A stretch of DNA of 64,000 nt from Rhodoferax sp. PAMC 29310 (GTDB lineage Bacteria; Pseudomonadota; Gammaproteobacteria; Burkholderiales; Burkholderiaceae_C), in assembly GCF_017948265.1 (NCBI RefSeq), contig NZ_CP072852.1:2418001-2482000 (forward strand). Reading direction: 5' to 3'. This document shows positions 26,475 to 35,108 of this stretch, piece by piece; position 1 is the stretch's first letter; each line of letters starts with the position of its first letter. A program made the translations under genes and the position numbers. The notes beneath the pieces were generated by a model. It did no database searches. It was not told the DNA's origin and saw only the letters and a list, made by a program, of their open reading frames with translations.

Positions 26475-27949
26475 CCTCAACGCACCTGCCGACCACGACT
26501 CGAATACTGGTGGTTGACGATGAACCTGACCTGAGGACTCTTTATGAGCTCACCCTGCTGCGTGCCGGGTATCAGGTGGAAACCGCCGAAAATGTGATGG
26601 ATGCTCAGCAGCAACTCGCAGCCCACCGCTTTGACGTCCTCATTACCGACATGCGCCTGCCCGACGGATTGGGTTTGACCTTAATTCAGCAACTCAAGGC
26701 CGAAAAACGCAAAGAACGCTGTATCGTCATCACCGCCTACGGATCCGCTGAGAATGCAGTTGAGTCCCTGAAAGCTGGCGCGTTTGACTACCTGACCAAG
26801 CCGGTCGATTTGAAACAATTCCGAAGCGTGGTGGCATCGGCCGTTCGTGACACGAGCACTCCTGCACCCGCTGGCAGCCAGCCCCCTGATGCCGCTGGAC
26901 GCCCGGGCAGCCCAGACACGCCGATTTTGGGCGGCAAGCAGGCGATTGATCGACTGGTGGGCAACTCCAGCGGACTCCGCCTGGTCAAGGAGCGCGTGGT
27001 CAAAGTGGCGCGAAGCATGGCGCCGGTGTTGGTGAACGGTGAGTCTGGAACCGGCAAGGAACTGGTTGCTCAGGCCCTTCACGCCAACAGCCACCGAGCC
27101 GAGGGACCTTGGGTGGCCGTCAATTGCAGTGCCATTCCGGAGGCCTTGTTGGAGGCCGAGTTTTTTGGCTCCAAAAAGGGCTCATTCACCGGCTCAACGC
27201 AGGATCGGGACGGATTTTTTCAGGCCGCTGCCGGGGGCACCTTGTTTCTGGATGAAATTGGGGATCTCCCTCTGGCCATGCAGTCCAAGCTGCTGCGAGC
27301 CATCCAGGAGCGGCGTGTACGCCCCCTTGGCGCGACGCAGGAGTTGGCCGTTGATGTGCGCATCGTCAGCGCCACCCACAAAAACCTCGCAGAGGAGGTG
27401 AAAGCAGGTCGCTTTCGCCAAGACCTCTACTACCGCCTCAATGTGATTGAAATCGCCATCCCACCGCTGCGCGATCGACGTGAGGACCTGCCTGCCCTTT
27501 GCAACGCGCTGCTCGACCGCATTGCCCATGATTCCGGCATGCCCACTCCGGTTTTGCCCGCATCAGTATTGAGTCAGCTAGCCCAAGATCCATTGCACGG
27601 CAACGTTCGGGAACTGGAGAACCTGCTGCACCGCGCCGTCGCCCTTTGCGATGAAGACGAGCTGCAGATTGAAACCTCCACTCCAAGCCCCTTGGCTCAC
27701 GAGCCGGCGTTCGCCCACAGTGGTGGGGGCACTTTGGACAGCGAACCCAACGCCATTCCCAGCGACCTTCAGGGCCACCTGGACAACCAGGAGCGGGAGA
27801 TTCTGATTCAAGCGCTGCAAGAGACCGGATTCAATCGTACTGCGGCTGCCGCCAGGCTTGGCATCAGCCTGCGACAAATGCGCTACCGCATTGCGCGGCT
27901 CAATATTGATGCCCCCCAAGGCGGAGAGAACTCAGATGACCCGTTCTGA
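26471..27949 (+). CDS. pilR: Sigma-54-dependent response regulator PilR
   Basis: This 492-aa NtrC-family activator has a receiver domain with the phospho-acceptor Asp in LITDMRLPDG and Lys in YLTKPVD. The AAA+ domain has Walker A GESGTGKELVAQA and Walker B GGTLFLDEIGDLP. A Fis-type HTH ends in FNRTAAAARLGISLRQMRYRI. The sigma-54 contact loop reads GSFTGS, where most family members have GAFTGA and PilR proteins usually GSFTGA; the last residue is unusual. The gene overlaps pilS and ampD. Confidence 0.93.
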   Translation: MTSTHLPTTTRILVVDDEPDLRTLYELTLLRAGYQVETAENVMDAQQQLAAHRFDVLITDMRLPDGLGLTLIQQLKAEKRKERCIVITAYGSAENAVESLKAGAFDYLTKPVDLKQFRSVVASAVRDTSTPAPAGSQPPDAAGRPGSPDTPILGGKQAIDRLVGNSSGLRLVKERVVKVARSMAPVLVNGESGTGKELVAQALHANSHRAEGPWVAVNCSAIPEALLEAEFFGSKKGSFTGSTQDRDGFFQAAAGGTLFLDEIGDLPLAMQSKLLRAIQERRVRPLGATQELAVDVRIVSATHKNLAEEVKAGRFRQDLYYRLNVIEIAIPPLRDRREDLPALCNALLDRIAHDSGMPTPVLPASVLSQLAQDPLHGNVRELENLLHRAVALCDEDELQIETSTPSPLAHEPAFAHSGGGTLDSEPNAIPSDLQGHLDNQEREILIQALQETGFNRTAAAARLGISLRQMRYRIARLNIDAPQGGENSDDPF

Positions 27950-28538
27950 CCCCGTCGTGCACGATGCACTTTGGCGAGGGGGTTGGTACCGGTTTGCCGC
28001 CCATCTAGCCTCACCCAACTTTGGCGTGCGTCCCCGGGACGCCCGCGTTGATTTACTGGTCATTCACTCCATTAGCCTACCGCCGGGCCAATTCGGTGGT
28101 GACAAAGTTGAGCAACTTTTCACCAACCAGCTTGATTGGGACGCACACCACTACTTCAAAACCATCGAAGGCATGCAGGTGTCTTCGCACTTCTACATTC
28201 GACGCAATGGCGACCTGTCGCAATTCGTCAGTTGCGATGATCGCGCCTGGCATGCAGGCGCCTCCCGCTACCGTGGCCGCTCCAATTGCAACGACGACTC
28301 CATCGGCATCGAGATGGAGGGGCTTGAAGGAGACCTGTTTGAGCCCGAACAATACGAAACGCTGACCAGCCTATGCGCCGCGCTGATGGCGAACTACCCC
28401 ATTGCACACATCGCGGGGCATGAACACATTGCACCGGGTCGCAAGGCCGATCCCGGTGCCGGGTTTGATTGGCCAAGCCTGCAGCACTCTCTGGGATTGA
28501 GCAGTCGATATTTGCCTCGCACCCCAATACCCGACTAA
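27936..28538 (+). CDS. ampD: 1,6-anhydro-N-acetylmuramyl-L-alanine amidase AmpD
   Basis: AmpD is a cytosolic zinc amidase that cleaves the peptide from anhydro-muropeptides during cell-wall recycling and so keeps AmpC induction off. The 200-aa protein has the zinc ligands in LLVIHSISLPPGQFGG (first His) and IAGHEHIAPGRKADPG (second His and the Asp), plus SSHFYIRRNGDLSQFV. The start at 27936 overlaps the pilR 3' end by 14 bp and fits the family N-terminus. Confidence 0.94.
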   Translation: MTRSDPVVHDALWRGGWYRFAAHLASPNFGVRPRDARVDLLVIHSISLPPGQFGGDKVEQLFTNQLDWDAHHYFKTIEGMQVSSHFYIRRNGDLSQFVSCDDRAWHAGASRYRGRSNCNDDSIGIEMEGLEGDLFEPEQYETLTSLCAALMANYPIAHIAGHEHIAPGRKADPGAGFDWPSLQHSLGLSSRYLPRTPIPD

Positions 28539-28950
28539 TTTAGTCAACATAACGGATTCACCCTATGGCGGTCGAGATCAACACGCCAGGCGGACTTTCG
28601 TAAATGAGACAGTTTTAAAAATAAACCGTGAATCAATTGACACGCCGGAAACGCCCGCCATCACTGGTTTGAGCGCTACGGTTGTAGATTTTCCGGCCTC
28701 GATTCCTCCGTATTTCGCCCTGTCGTCAGTTTGACTGGGTCAATCCCCGGGTAAAATTTGGCCCCCAGAACACACGTTGGCGGCACAAAGACCCTGCCTT
28801 CGACATACACTACCTGTAGTGGCTTGCAGTAGCCAGACACCCCATATATAGTGCGTCCTGCCTTTCCACCGAGCCCAGCCATCTTATGGCCCCAGGCTTG
28901 TGCTCAGCGCCATTGACACTCTATTTCACGCAGCATAGACGAGGAGCCCC
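28539..28950 (+). other. 412-bp intergenic leader region of nrdA
   Basis: This is the longest gene-free stretch of the window apart from IS sequence. Its right half holds the NrdR boxes and promoter described separately. A second candidate promoter is TTGACT (28731) with TAAAAT (28752), but its spacing is only 15 bp. The transcript from the main promoter would have a leader of about 90 nt ending in the ribosome-binding sequence GAGGAGCC. Nothing recognisable is seen in 28539-28720 beyond AT-rich sequence. Confidence 0.6.
28807..28854 (+). promoter_or_regulatory. Two NrdR boxes flanking a sigma-70 promoter of nrdAB
   Basis: Box 1 is ACACTACCTGTAGTGG (28807-28822) and box 2 is ACCCCATATATAGTGC (28839-28854). 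They match 12 and 13 of 16 positions of the NrdR consensus ACACWATATATWGTGT. Their starts are 32 bp apart, about three helical turns, as is usual for NrdR. Between and over them lies TTGCAG (28824-28829), a 17-bp spacer and TATAGT (28847-28852). Box 2 covers the -10 and box 1 abuts the -35, a clear repression layout. Confidence 0.8.
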
Positions 28951-31872
28951 ATGCAAACTGCTTTAAACACGCCTTCAGAGCGCCAGTCCAGTCCGTCCAC
29001 ATCCGCTTTAGGGGATGACTCGATTCAAACCACCGCCAATGGCGTGAGCCAGTATCAAGTCATTCGCCGCAATGGCGCCGTCGTGCCATTCGAACCGGCC
29101 AAGATCGCGGTCGCCATGATGAAGGCCTTTCTGGCTGTCACCGGCACCCACGGAGCCGCATCGGCCAGCGTCCGCGAAACAGTAGATGGATTGACGCAAG
29201 GCGTGATTCGCGCCCTGATGCGCTCGCGCCCGGGCGGCGGGACCTTTCACATTGAAGATGTTCAAGATCAGGTCGAATTGGGACTGATGCGTGACGGTCA
29301 CCACGAGGTGGCCCGAGCCTATGTCTTGTATCGGGAAAAACATGCACAAGAGCGCGCTCAACAGATCACGCAGTCGACACCCAAAGCGCCGCAGTTGCAC
29401 GCGCTGGACAACGGTCAGCGCATTGTGCTTGACCTTGACCGCCTCAAGGGGCTGATTGAGGCTGCCTGCGCCGGTCTGGGCGCTGACGTCAAACCCGAAC
29501 CGATCATGGCTGAGACCATGCGAAATCTGTATGACGGCGTCCCCATGGACGAGGTCTACAAAGCATCGGTGCTTGCTGCACGCACTTTGATCGAAAAAGA
29601 CCCTGATTACACCTACGCCACCGCCCGACTGCTGTTCCACACAATGGCCAGAGAAGCATTGGGCAAAGACGTGGTGCAGGCTGACATGGCACAGGCCTAC
29701 GTCGAGTACTTCCCTCAGTTCATCCAAAAGGGTGTGGACAATGAACTGCTCGACGCCAAGCTGCTCGAGTTTGACTTGGTTCGCCTGGGTGCAGCCCTCA
29801 AGGCCGACCGCGACCTGAACTTTGACTACCTTGGCATCCAGACCCTGTACGACCGTTATTTCCTGCACATTGGGAAAACACGGATTGAACTGCCACAGGC
29901 TTTCTTCATGCGGGTGGCCATGGGCTTGTCGCTCAACGAATCCGACCGCGAGGCGCGGGCCATCGAGTTTTACGAAATCCTGTCGTCATTTGACTTCATG
30001 TCCAGCACGCCAACGCTGTTCAACAGCGGCACCTTGCGCTCACAATTGTCGAGCTGCTATCTGACCACTGTGCCAGACGATCTGGATGGAATCTATGAAT
30101 CCATCAAGGAAAACGCACTGCTGTCCAAGTTCGCAGGTGGTTTGGGCAACGATTGGACACGCGTGCGCGCACTGGGCTCTCACATCAAGGGCACGAACGG
30201 CGAATCCCAGGGCGTGGTTCCGTTTCTGAAGGTCGTCAACGACACTGCAGTCGCCGTCAACCAAGGCGGCAAGCGCAAGGGTGCCGTATGCACCTACCTG
30301 GAAACCTGGCACTTGGACATCGAAGAGTTTCTGGAGCTTCGCAAAAACACGGGCGATGATCGCCGCCGTACCCATGACATGAATACCGCGAACTGGATTC
30401 CGGATCTGTTCATGCGTCGGGTCATGGAAAAAGGCCAGTGGACCCTGTTCTCGCCGAACAACGTGCCTGATTTGCATGACAAATTTGGCGCCGAATTCGA
30501 GACAGCCTATGTGGCCTATGAGGCGCAGGCTGCACGCGGCGAACTCAAGCCAGCCCGTGCGCTGCCCGCCGCCGATCTGTGGCGAAAAATGCTCACCATG
30601 CTGTTTGAAACCGGTCATCCCTGGATCACGTTCAAGGACGCCTGCAATGTGCGTTCGCCCCAACAACACGCGGGTGTCGTTCACTCAAGCAACTTGTGCA
30701 CCGAGATCACGCTCAACACCAGCGACACAGAAACCGCCGTGTGCAACCTGGGTTCGGTCAATCTGTTGCAACACTTGAAGAATGGGGCGGTGGATCACGT
30801 CAAGCTGCAAAAGACCATCACCACAGCGATGCGCATGCTGGACAACGTGATTGACATCAATTACTACGCCGTCAAGAAAGCCCGCGACTCCAACCTGCGT
30901 CACCGCCCTGTGGGCTTGGGTGTGATGGCGTTCCAGGACAGCCTGTATGAGCTGCGTATCCCCTACGCCAGTGACGCAGCAGTCGCGTTTGCCGACACCT
31001 CCATGGAGGCCATTTGCTACTACGCTTACTGGGCATCGACAGAGCTGGCGAAAGAGCGCGGCCAGTACTCCAGCTACAAAGGCTCGCTGTGGGACAAAGG
31101 CATCTTGCCCATCGACACGTTAGACATGTTGGCTCGCGAGCGCGGCGGCTATGTCGAGGTCGACCGCTCGTCGACCATGGATTGGGATTCGCTGCGCAAG
31201 AAAATTGCAACCGACGGCATGCGCAACTCTAATTGTACGGCCATTGCACCGACAGCAACCATTTCAAACATCATCGGAGTCGACGCCTCAATTGAGCCTT
31301 GTTTTGGCAATCTGTCCGTCAAGTCCAACCTGTCTGGCGAGTTCACCATTATCAACAACTACCTGGTTCAAGACCTCAAACGTCTGGGACTTTGGGACGA
31401 TGTCATGGTCATGGACCTGAAGCACTTCGATGGTTCTCTCAAACCAATCGATCGTGTTCCCGCAGATATCAAGCTGCTCTACGCCACCGCGTTTGAAGTG
31501 GAAACCCGCTGGTTGGTCGAGGCCGCATCCCGCCGCCAAAAATGGATTGACCAAGCACAGTCACTCAACATCTACATGGCGGGCGCGTCAGGCAAGAAGC
31601 TGGACGACACGTACAAGCTGGCCTGGATTCGTGGCTTGAAAACCACCTACTATTTGCGCACCATGTCTGCCACCCACGTGGAGAAGTCAACGGTGACTGC
31701 GGGTCGCATGAATGCTGTTTCATCGGGGAGCGAGTCATCACCTTCCAGCCAGTCTGGCATGAGCGCCCTTGACGCCGCAGCCGCCGCCGCCCGTGAACAA
31801 ATGGCATCGGGACCGGCAACAGACGTGAAGTTCTGCGGGGTCGACGACCCCACCTGTGAATCCTGCCAATAA
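28951..31872 (+). CDS. nrdA: Ribonucleoside-diphosphate reductase class Ia, alpha subunit
   Basis: This 973-aa catalytic subunit reduces ribonucleoside diphosphates. An extended N-terminus is followed by the ATP-cone (YQVIRRNGAVVPFEPAKIAVAM, about residues 30-120) for dATP control. The redox-active cysteine lies in SSCYLTT, the active-site loop in SSNLCTEITLN, and its partner cysteine in VCNLGSVNL. The C-terminal swinging tail ends CESCQ. It is followed after 131 bp by nrdB; an exact 10-bp inverted repeat (ATGAACATCG/CGATGTTCAT, 31877-31909) lies in that gap. Confidence 0.96.
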   Translation: MQTALNTPSERQSSPSTSALGDDSIQTTANGVSQYQVIRRNGAVVPFEPAKIAVAMMKAFLAVTGTHGAASASVRETVDGLTQGVIRALMRSRPGGGTFHIEDVQDQVELGLMRDGHHEVARAYVLYREKHAQERAQQITQSTPKAPQLHALDNGQRIVLDLDRLKGLIEAACAGLGADVKPEPIMAETMRNLYDGVPMDEVYKASVLAARTLIEKDPDYTYATARLLFHTMAREALGKDVVQADMAQAYVEYFPQFIQKGVDNELLDAKLLEFDLVRLGAALKADRDLNFDYLGIQTLYDRYFLHIGKTRIELPQAFFMRVAMGLSLNESDREARAIEFYEILSSFDFMSSTPTLFNSGTLRSQLSSCYLTTVPDDLDGIYESIKENALLSKFAGGLGNDWTRVRALGSHIKGTNGESQGVVPFLKVVNDTAVAVNQGGKRKGAVCTYLETWHLDIEEFLELRKNTGDDRRRTHDMNTANWIPDLFMRRVMEKGQWTLFSPNNVPDLHDKFGAEFETAYVAYEAQAARGELKPARALPAADLWRKMLTMLFETGHPWITFKDACNVRSPQQHAGVVHSSNLCTEITLNTSDTETAVCNLGSVNLLQHLKNGAVDHVKLQKTITTAMRMLDNVIDINYYAVKKARDSNLRHRPVGLGVMAFQDSLYELRIPYASDAAVAFADTSMEAICYYAYWASTELAKERGQYSSYKGSLWDKGILPIDTLDMLARERGGYVEVDRSSTMDWDSLRKKIATDGMRNSNCTAIAPTATISNIIGVDASIEPCFGNLSVKSNLSGEFTIINNYLVQDLKRLGLWDDVMVMDLKHFDGSLKPIDRVPADIKLLYATAFEVETRWLVEAASRRQKWIDQAQSLNIYMAGASGKKLDDTYKLAWIRGLKTTYYLRTMSATHVEKSTVTAGRMNAVSSGSESSPSSQSGMSALDAAAAAAREQMASGPATDVKFCGVDDPTCESCQ

Positions 31873-31876
31873 GGCC

Positions 31877-31909
31877 ATGAACATCGCCTCGCATCGAGTC
31901 GATGTTCAT
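31877..31909 (+). other. Stem-loop between nrdA and nrdB
   Basis: ATGAACATCG (31877-31886) and CGATGTTCAT (31900-31909) are exact inverted repeats with a 13-nt loop, starting 5 bp after the nrdA stop. No T-run follows, so it is unlikely to be a full terminator. It may stabilise the nrdA message or tune the nrdA:nrdB ratio. Confidence 0.4.
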
Positions 31910-32003
31910 TCACCACACTCACACCCCTCAATGGAGGAGCGAAGTCGATGAACCCTTTTCAATTCACCTCGCTACTCTCATAATCTGCTGATTGGAATTA
32001 CCT

Positions 32004-33158
32004 ATGTTGAACTGGGACGAAGAAGTCAATCCCTCATCGCAAACACCTCAGTCCAGCGACTCGAATGCAAGTCGCTCGGCAGCGGTTTCACTGCCGTCCG
32101 TGAGTACATCTACCGCGACAGACGCTCCGCCGGCCACGCCACGCCGCGTCAATGCTGCAGACAAGCGCATCATCAACGGTAAGACAGACGTCAATCAACT
32201 CGTCCCATTCAAGTACAAATGGGCTTGGGAAAAATACCTGTCCAGCTGCGCCAATCATTGGATGCCCCAAGAAGTCAACATGACGCGGGACATTGCTTTG
32301 TGGAAAGACCCTAACGGGTTAACCGAAGACGAGCGTCGCATCATCAAACGAAATTTGGGATTCTTTGTCACGGCCGACTCATTGGCTGCCAACAATATCG
32401 TGTTGGGTACCTACCGCCACATTACTGCGCCGGAATGCCGGCAGTTCCTGCTTCGCCAAGCCTTTGAGGAAGCCATTCACACTCACGCCTATCAGTACAT
32501 TGTGGAGTCACTGGGCTTGGACGAAAGCGAGATCTTCAGCGCCTACAACGAAGTCCAATCCATTCGCGACAAAGACCAGTTCCTGATCCCCTATATTGAG
32601 GCGATCATGGACCCCAACTTCAAGACGGGCACACCAGAAACTGATCAGACGCTTTTGAAGTCGCTGATTGTTTTCGCTTGCTTAATGGAAGGCCTTTTTT
32701 TCTACGTCGGATTCACGCAGATTCTGGCGCTGGGACGTCAAAACAAGATGACAGGTGCGGCCGAGCAGTACCAGTACATCCTGCGCGATGAGTCCATGCA
32801 CTGCAACTTCGGCATTGACCTGATCAATCAGCTTAAACTGGAAAACCCTCAGCTTTGGACGGCCGAATTCAAACTAGAAATTCGTGCCCTGTTCGAGCAG
32901 GCGGTTGAGTTGGAGTACCGCTACGCCGAGGACACCATGCCTCGCGGTGTACTGGGCATGAATGCGTCGATGTTCAAAGGCTACCTGCGTTACATAGCCA
33001 ATCGCCGGGCTACACAAATTGGACTGGAAGCGCTGTATCCCAACGAGGAAAACCCCTTCCCGTGGATGAGCGAAATGATTGACCTGAAGAAGGAAAGAAA
33101 CTTCTTTGAAACCCGAGTGATTGAATATCAATCGGGCGGCGCACTGTCTTGGGATTAA
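32004..33158 (+). CDS. nrdB: Ribonucleoside-diphosphate reductase class Ia, beta subunit
   Basis: This 384-aa radical-generating subunit follows nrdA. The diiron and tyrosyl-radical region reads [14 protein letters not shown], with Glu, His and the radical Tyr spaced as in E. coli E115/H118/Y122. Further iron ligands lie in [13 protein letters not shown]. The N-terminus carries a Ser/Thr-rich extension of about 50 residues. I use the ATG at 32004; the in-frame TTG four codons earlier is less likely. It is expected to be cotranscribed with nrdA under NrdR. Confidence 0.96.
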   Translation: MLNWDEEVNPSSQTPQSSDSNASRSAAVSLPSVSTSTATDAPPATPRRVNAADKRIINGKTDVNQLVPFKYKWAWEKYLSSCANHWMPQEVNMTRDIALWKDPNGLTEDERRIIKRNLGFFVTADSLAANNIVLGTYRHITAPECRQFLLRQAFEEAIHTHAYQYIVESLGLDESEIFSAYNEVQSIRDKDQFLIPYIEAIMDPNFKTGTPETDQTLLKSLIVFACLMEGLFFYVGFTQILALGRQNKMTGAAEQYQYILRDESMHCNFGIDLINQLKLENPQLWTAEFKLEIRALFEQAVELEYRYAEDTMPRGVLGMNASMFKGYLRYIANRRATQIGLEALYPNEENPFPWMSEMIDLKKERNFFETRVIEYQSGGALSWD

Positions 33159-33328
33159 GTCATACATGACGACTCCCTGCTCACGACCGCTGCCCGCAGC
33201 ACACGCTGTTGGCGACGGTTTGTGTTCCGAATTCATGGTGCTGGGCAATAGGTCCAACACCATGCATCGCTTCCTGCCATCCGTCGCGCAAGAAGTGCTC
33301 TTTGCAAATTAATCAAGGAGATACATCA

Positions 33329-33964
33329 ATGGCAACTGCAAAAAAATCAGCCCCGAAAAAGGCGGCTCCCGTGAAAAAGACTGAATCAACCAAAAAGGTC
33401 GCTGTCAAAGCGTCTGCACCCGTAAATAAAGCCGTTGCTGCCAAAAAAGCAGCTCCGGCAAATAAGGCCGCTGTGAAAGCCACTGCACCCGCAAAGAAAA
33501 CCGTCGCGGCCAAAAAAGCAGCTCCCGCAAAGAAGGTTGCTGTGAAAGCCGCTGCACCGGCGAAGAAAGCCGTCGCGGCCAAAAAAGCAGCTCCCGCAAA
33601 GAAGCTCGCTGTGAAAGCCGCTGCACCGGCGAAGAAAGCCGTCGCGGCCAAAAAAGCAGCTCCCGCAAAGAAGGTCGCTGTGAAAGCCGCTGCACCGGCG
33701 AAGAAAGACGTCGCTGCCAAAAAAGCAGCTCCCGCAAAGAAGGTCGCTGTGAAAGCCGCTGCGCCTGCGAAGAAAGACGTCGCTGCCAAAAAAGCAGCTC
33801 CTGCAAAGAAGGCCGCTGTGAAAGCCACTGCACCGGCAAAGAAACCAGCGCCAGCCAAAAAAGCACCTGCTGGAAAAACAGTCGCTGCCAAGTCCGCATC
33901 TGGGGCGCAAACCACATTGAATCCACAAGCGGCCTGGCCTTTTCCGACTGGCAACAAACCCTAA
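33329..33964 (+). CDS. Histone H1-like lysine/alanine-rich repeat protein
   Basis: This 211-aa protein is made almost entirely of Lys, Ala, Pro and Val in repeats such as VAVKAAAPAKKAVAAKKAAPAKK (about 23 residues). It resembles HctB/AlgP-type eukaryote-like histone H1 tails that bind DNA non-specifically. The last 25 residues (SASGAQTTLNPQAAWPFPTGNKP) are a distinct cap. The ATG at 33329 has a good ribosome-binding site (CAAGGAG). An intrinsic terminator follows the stop. A role in nucleoid compaction is inferred from composition only. Confidence 0.8.
   Translation: MATAKKSAPKKAAPVKKTESTKKVAVKASAPVNKAVAAKKAAPANKAAVKATAPAKKTVAAKKAAPAKKVAVKAAAPAKKAVAAKKAAPAKKLAVKAAAPAKKAVAAKKAAPAKKVAVKAAAPAKKDVAAKKAAPAKKVAVKAAAPAKKDVAAKKAAPAKKAAVKATAPAKKPAPAKKAPAGKTVAAKSASGAQTTLNPQAAWPFPTGNKP
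33469..33845 (+). repeat. Tandem repeats of about 69 bp within the histone-like gene
   Basis: Near-identical units containing GCTGTGAAAGCCGCTGCACC and AAAAAAGCAGCTCCCGCAAA recur about every 69 bp, five or more times. The central copies differ by only one to three bases. Such arrays change copy number by recombination, so protein length probably varies between strains. Confidence 0.85.
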
Positions 33965-33986
33965 TCGATCGAATTACCCCGATCAC

Positions 33987-34018
33987 AAGCCCGATGTTCA
34001 CCGCATTCGGGCTTTTTT
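33987..34018 (+). terminator. Rho-independent terminator after the histone-like gene
   Basis: The arms AAGCCCGA (33987-33994) and TCGGGCTT (34007-34014) form an 8-bp stem with a 12-nt loop, followed directly by TTTT. It begins 22 bp after the stop codon of the histone-like gene. Confidence 0.85.
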
Positions 34019-34057
34019 ATCGCGCTTGCACAAGCCCCATCGACTCGGCCTTCAGAT

Positions 34058-35086
34058 TCATGGGTAAAACGCAACGAGGCGGTAACCGGCGACACGCTCG
34101 GGTGTTGCCGCCGACTGGACGGAGATATCAATCGATGCTGGCCATTCCGAGGATGCAGCCAAGACGCCGCTCGCTGGCCCAACGTCCGAGGCCAGCAATA
34201 CTCGCTTCAAAAACGGTTGATCCATGGCATCTGTCAATGTCAGCTCCACAGCCGGAAAGGCGATGGGAGTCAATGAACTACTTTTCAGCAAAAAACTCAA
34301 TCGATAGGTGTCACCACGTAGCCTGGTGAACGTTGATGTTTCAACACTTATAGACTCAATACGCCGAATCGGGTCTATCTTGCAAGCGATCAGCTCACAG
34401 GCCCGCTCCAACCAAGGCGTGAAAGCTGGCTCCCATGCCGCCAATTGATTGCGCTCTCGATAAGCCACCTGGAAGAATAGGCCCATTGACAACACCAAGC
34501 TCAGCATCCCCAGCAACCAGCGCAGTGCAGGGCGGTCTCGCTTGAGGGTGACTTTCTCTTTTGATAAAAATGAGACCTGGTCGAATGAGTCAGCTACATC
34601 TGGAAAGCCTTTCTGCGCGGTTTCCTCGAAGTCCTGGGGCGGCTCGCTGATTGGCCAGTTGGAATCAAGTTCTTCACTCTCAACCGTTCCTGGTTCTGCA
34701 TCGTCAGCGACAGCCCCATGCTCTTCCGTTGGAACAAGGCCTGCTGCCCCCTCCCCCAGGTTCAGGTCAACCACGGAGAAGTCAGACAAATAGCCTGCCG
34801 GCATCTCCGATGGCTCAGGCAACTGGAGCGATCCATCTAGATCAGGTGGTGCAGGTGGTGCAGGTGGTGCAGGTGGTGCATTTTCCGACACTTCGACTGA
34901 CTGAACGGTACTCTCCGTCGTCGCCATAGTCGAATCGGCCACTGGCGACTCACTCACCAAATGCGCAGAGGCATCGAATATTTCGTCACACTGACCGCAT
35001 CTAACCCATCCGGCCGAGATTCGAAGTTGATCAGGGACCACCCTGAACAGAGTCTCGCAGGCGGGACAACGGGTGATCATGCTCAT
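34058..35086 (-). CDS. Zinc-ribbon and DUF3426 domain-containing membrane protein
   Basis: This 342-aa protein opens with an MJ0042-type zinc ribbon (CPACETLFRV, then VRCGQCDEIFDA). A long acidic and Pro-rich linker includes four APP units encoded by a 9-bp tandem repeat at about 34842-34880. One membrane helix (WLLGMLSLVLSMGLFFQV, about 190-210) leads to a C-terminal DUF3426 domain outside the membrane. The role is unknown. It lies 22 bp downstream of prmA, as in many betaproteobacteria, and ends convergently with the histone-like gene. Confidence 0.85.
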   Translation of the reverse strand: MSMITRCPACETLFRVVPDQLRISAGWVRCGQCDEIFDASAHLVSESPVADSTMATTESTVQSVEVSENAPPAPPAPPAPPDLDGSLQLPEPSEMPAGYLSDFSVVDLNLGEGAAGLVPTEEHGAVADDAEPGTVESEELDSNWPISEPPQDFEETAQKGFPDVADSFDQVSFLSKEKVTLKRDRPALRWLLGMLSLVLSMGLFFQVAYRERNQLAAWEPAFTPWLERACELIACKIDPIRRIESISVETSTFTRLRGDTYRLSFLLKSSSLTPIAFPAVELTLTDAMDQPFLKRVLLASDVGPASGVLAASSEWPASIDISVQSAATPERVAGYRLVAFYP

Positions 35087-35108
35087 ATGGTCAACGTCGA
35101 GCGGCTCC

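Noticed and set aside
28676..28882. Minus-strand 68-codon frame in the nrdA leader
   Set aside because: It covers the NrdR boxes and promoter, has no ribosome-binding site and no similarity that I recognise.
33469..33845. Regular repeats reminiscent of a CRISPR array
   Set aside because: The units are contiguous and in frame within a coding sequence, with no unique spacers and no cas genes.
33313..33957. Minus-strand 214-codon Ala/Phe-rich repeat frame looking like a membrane protein
   Set aside because: It is the exact antisense of the Lys/Ala histone-like repeats; the plus strand has a ribosome-binding site and a terminator.
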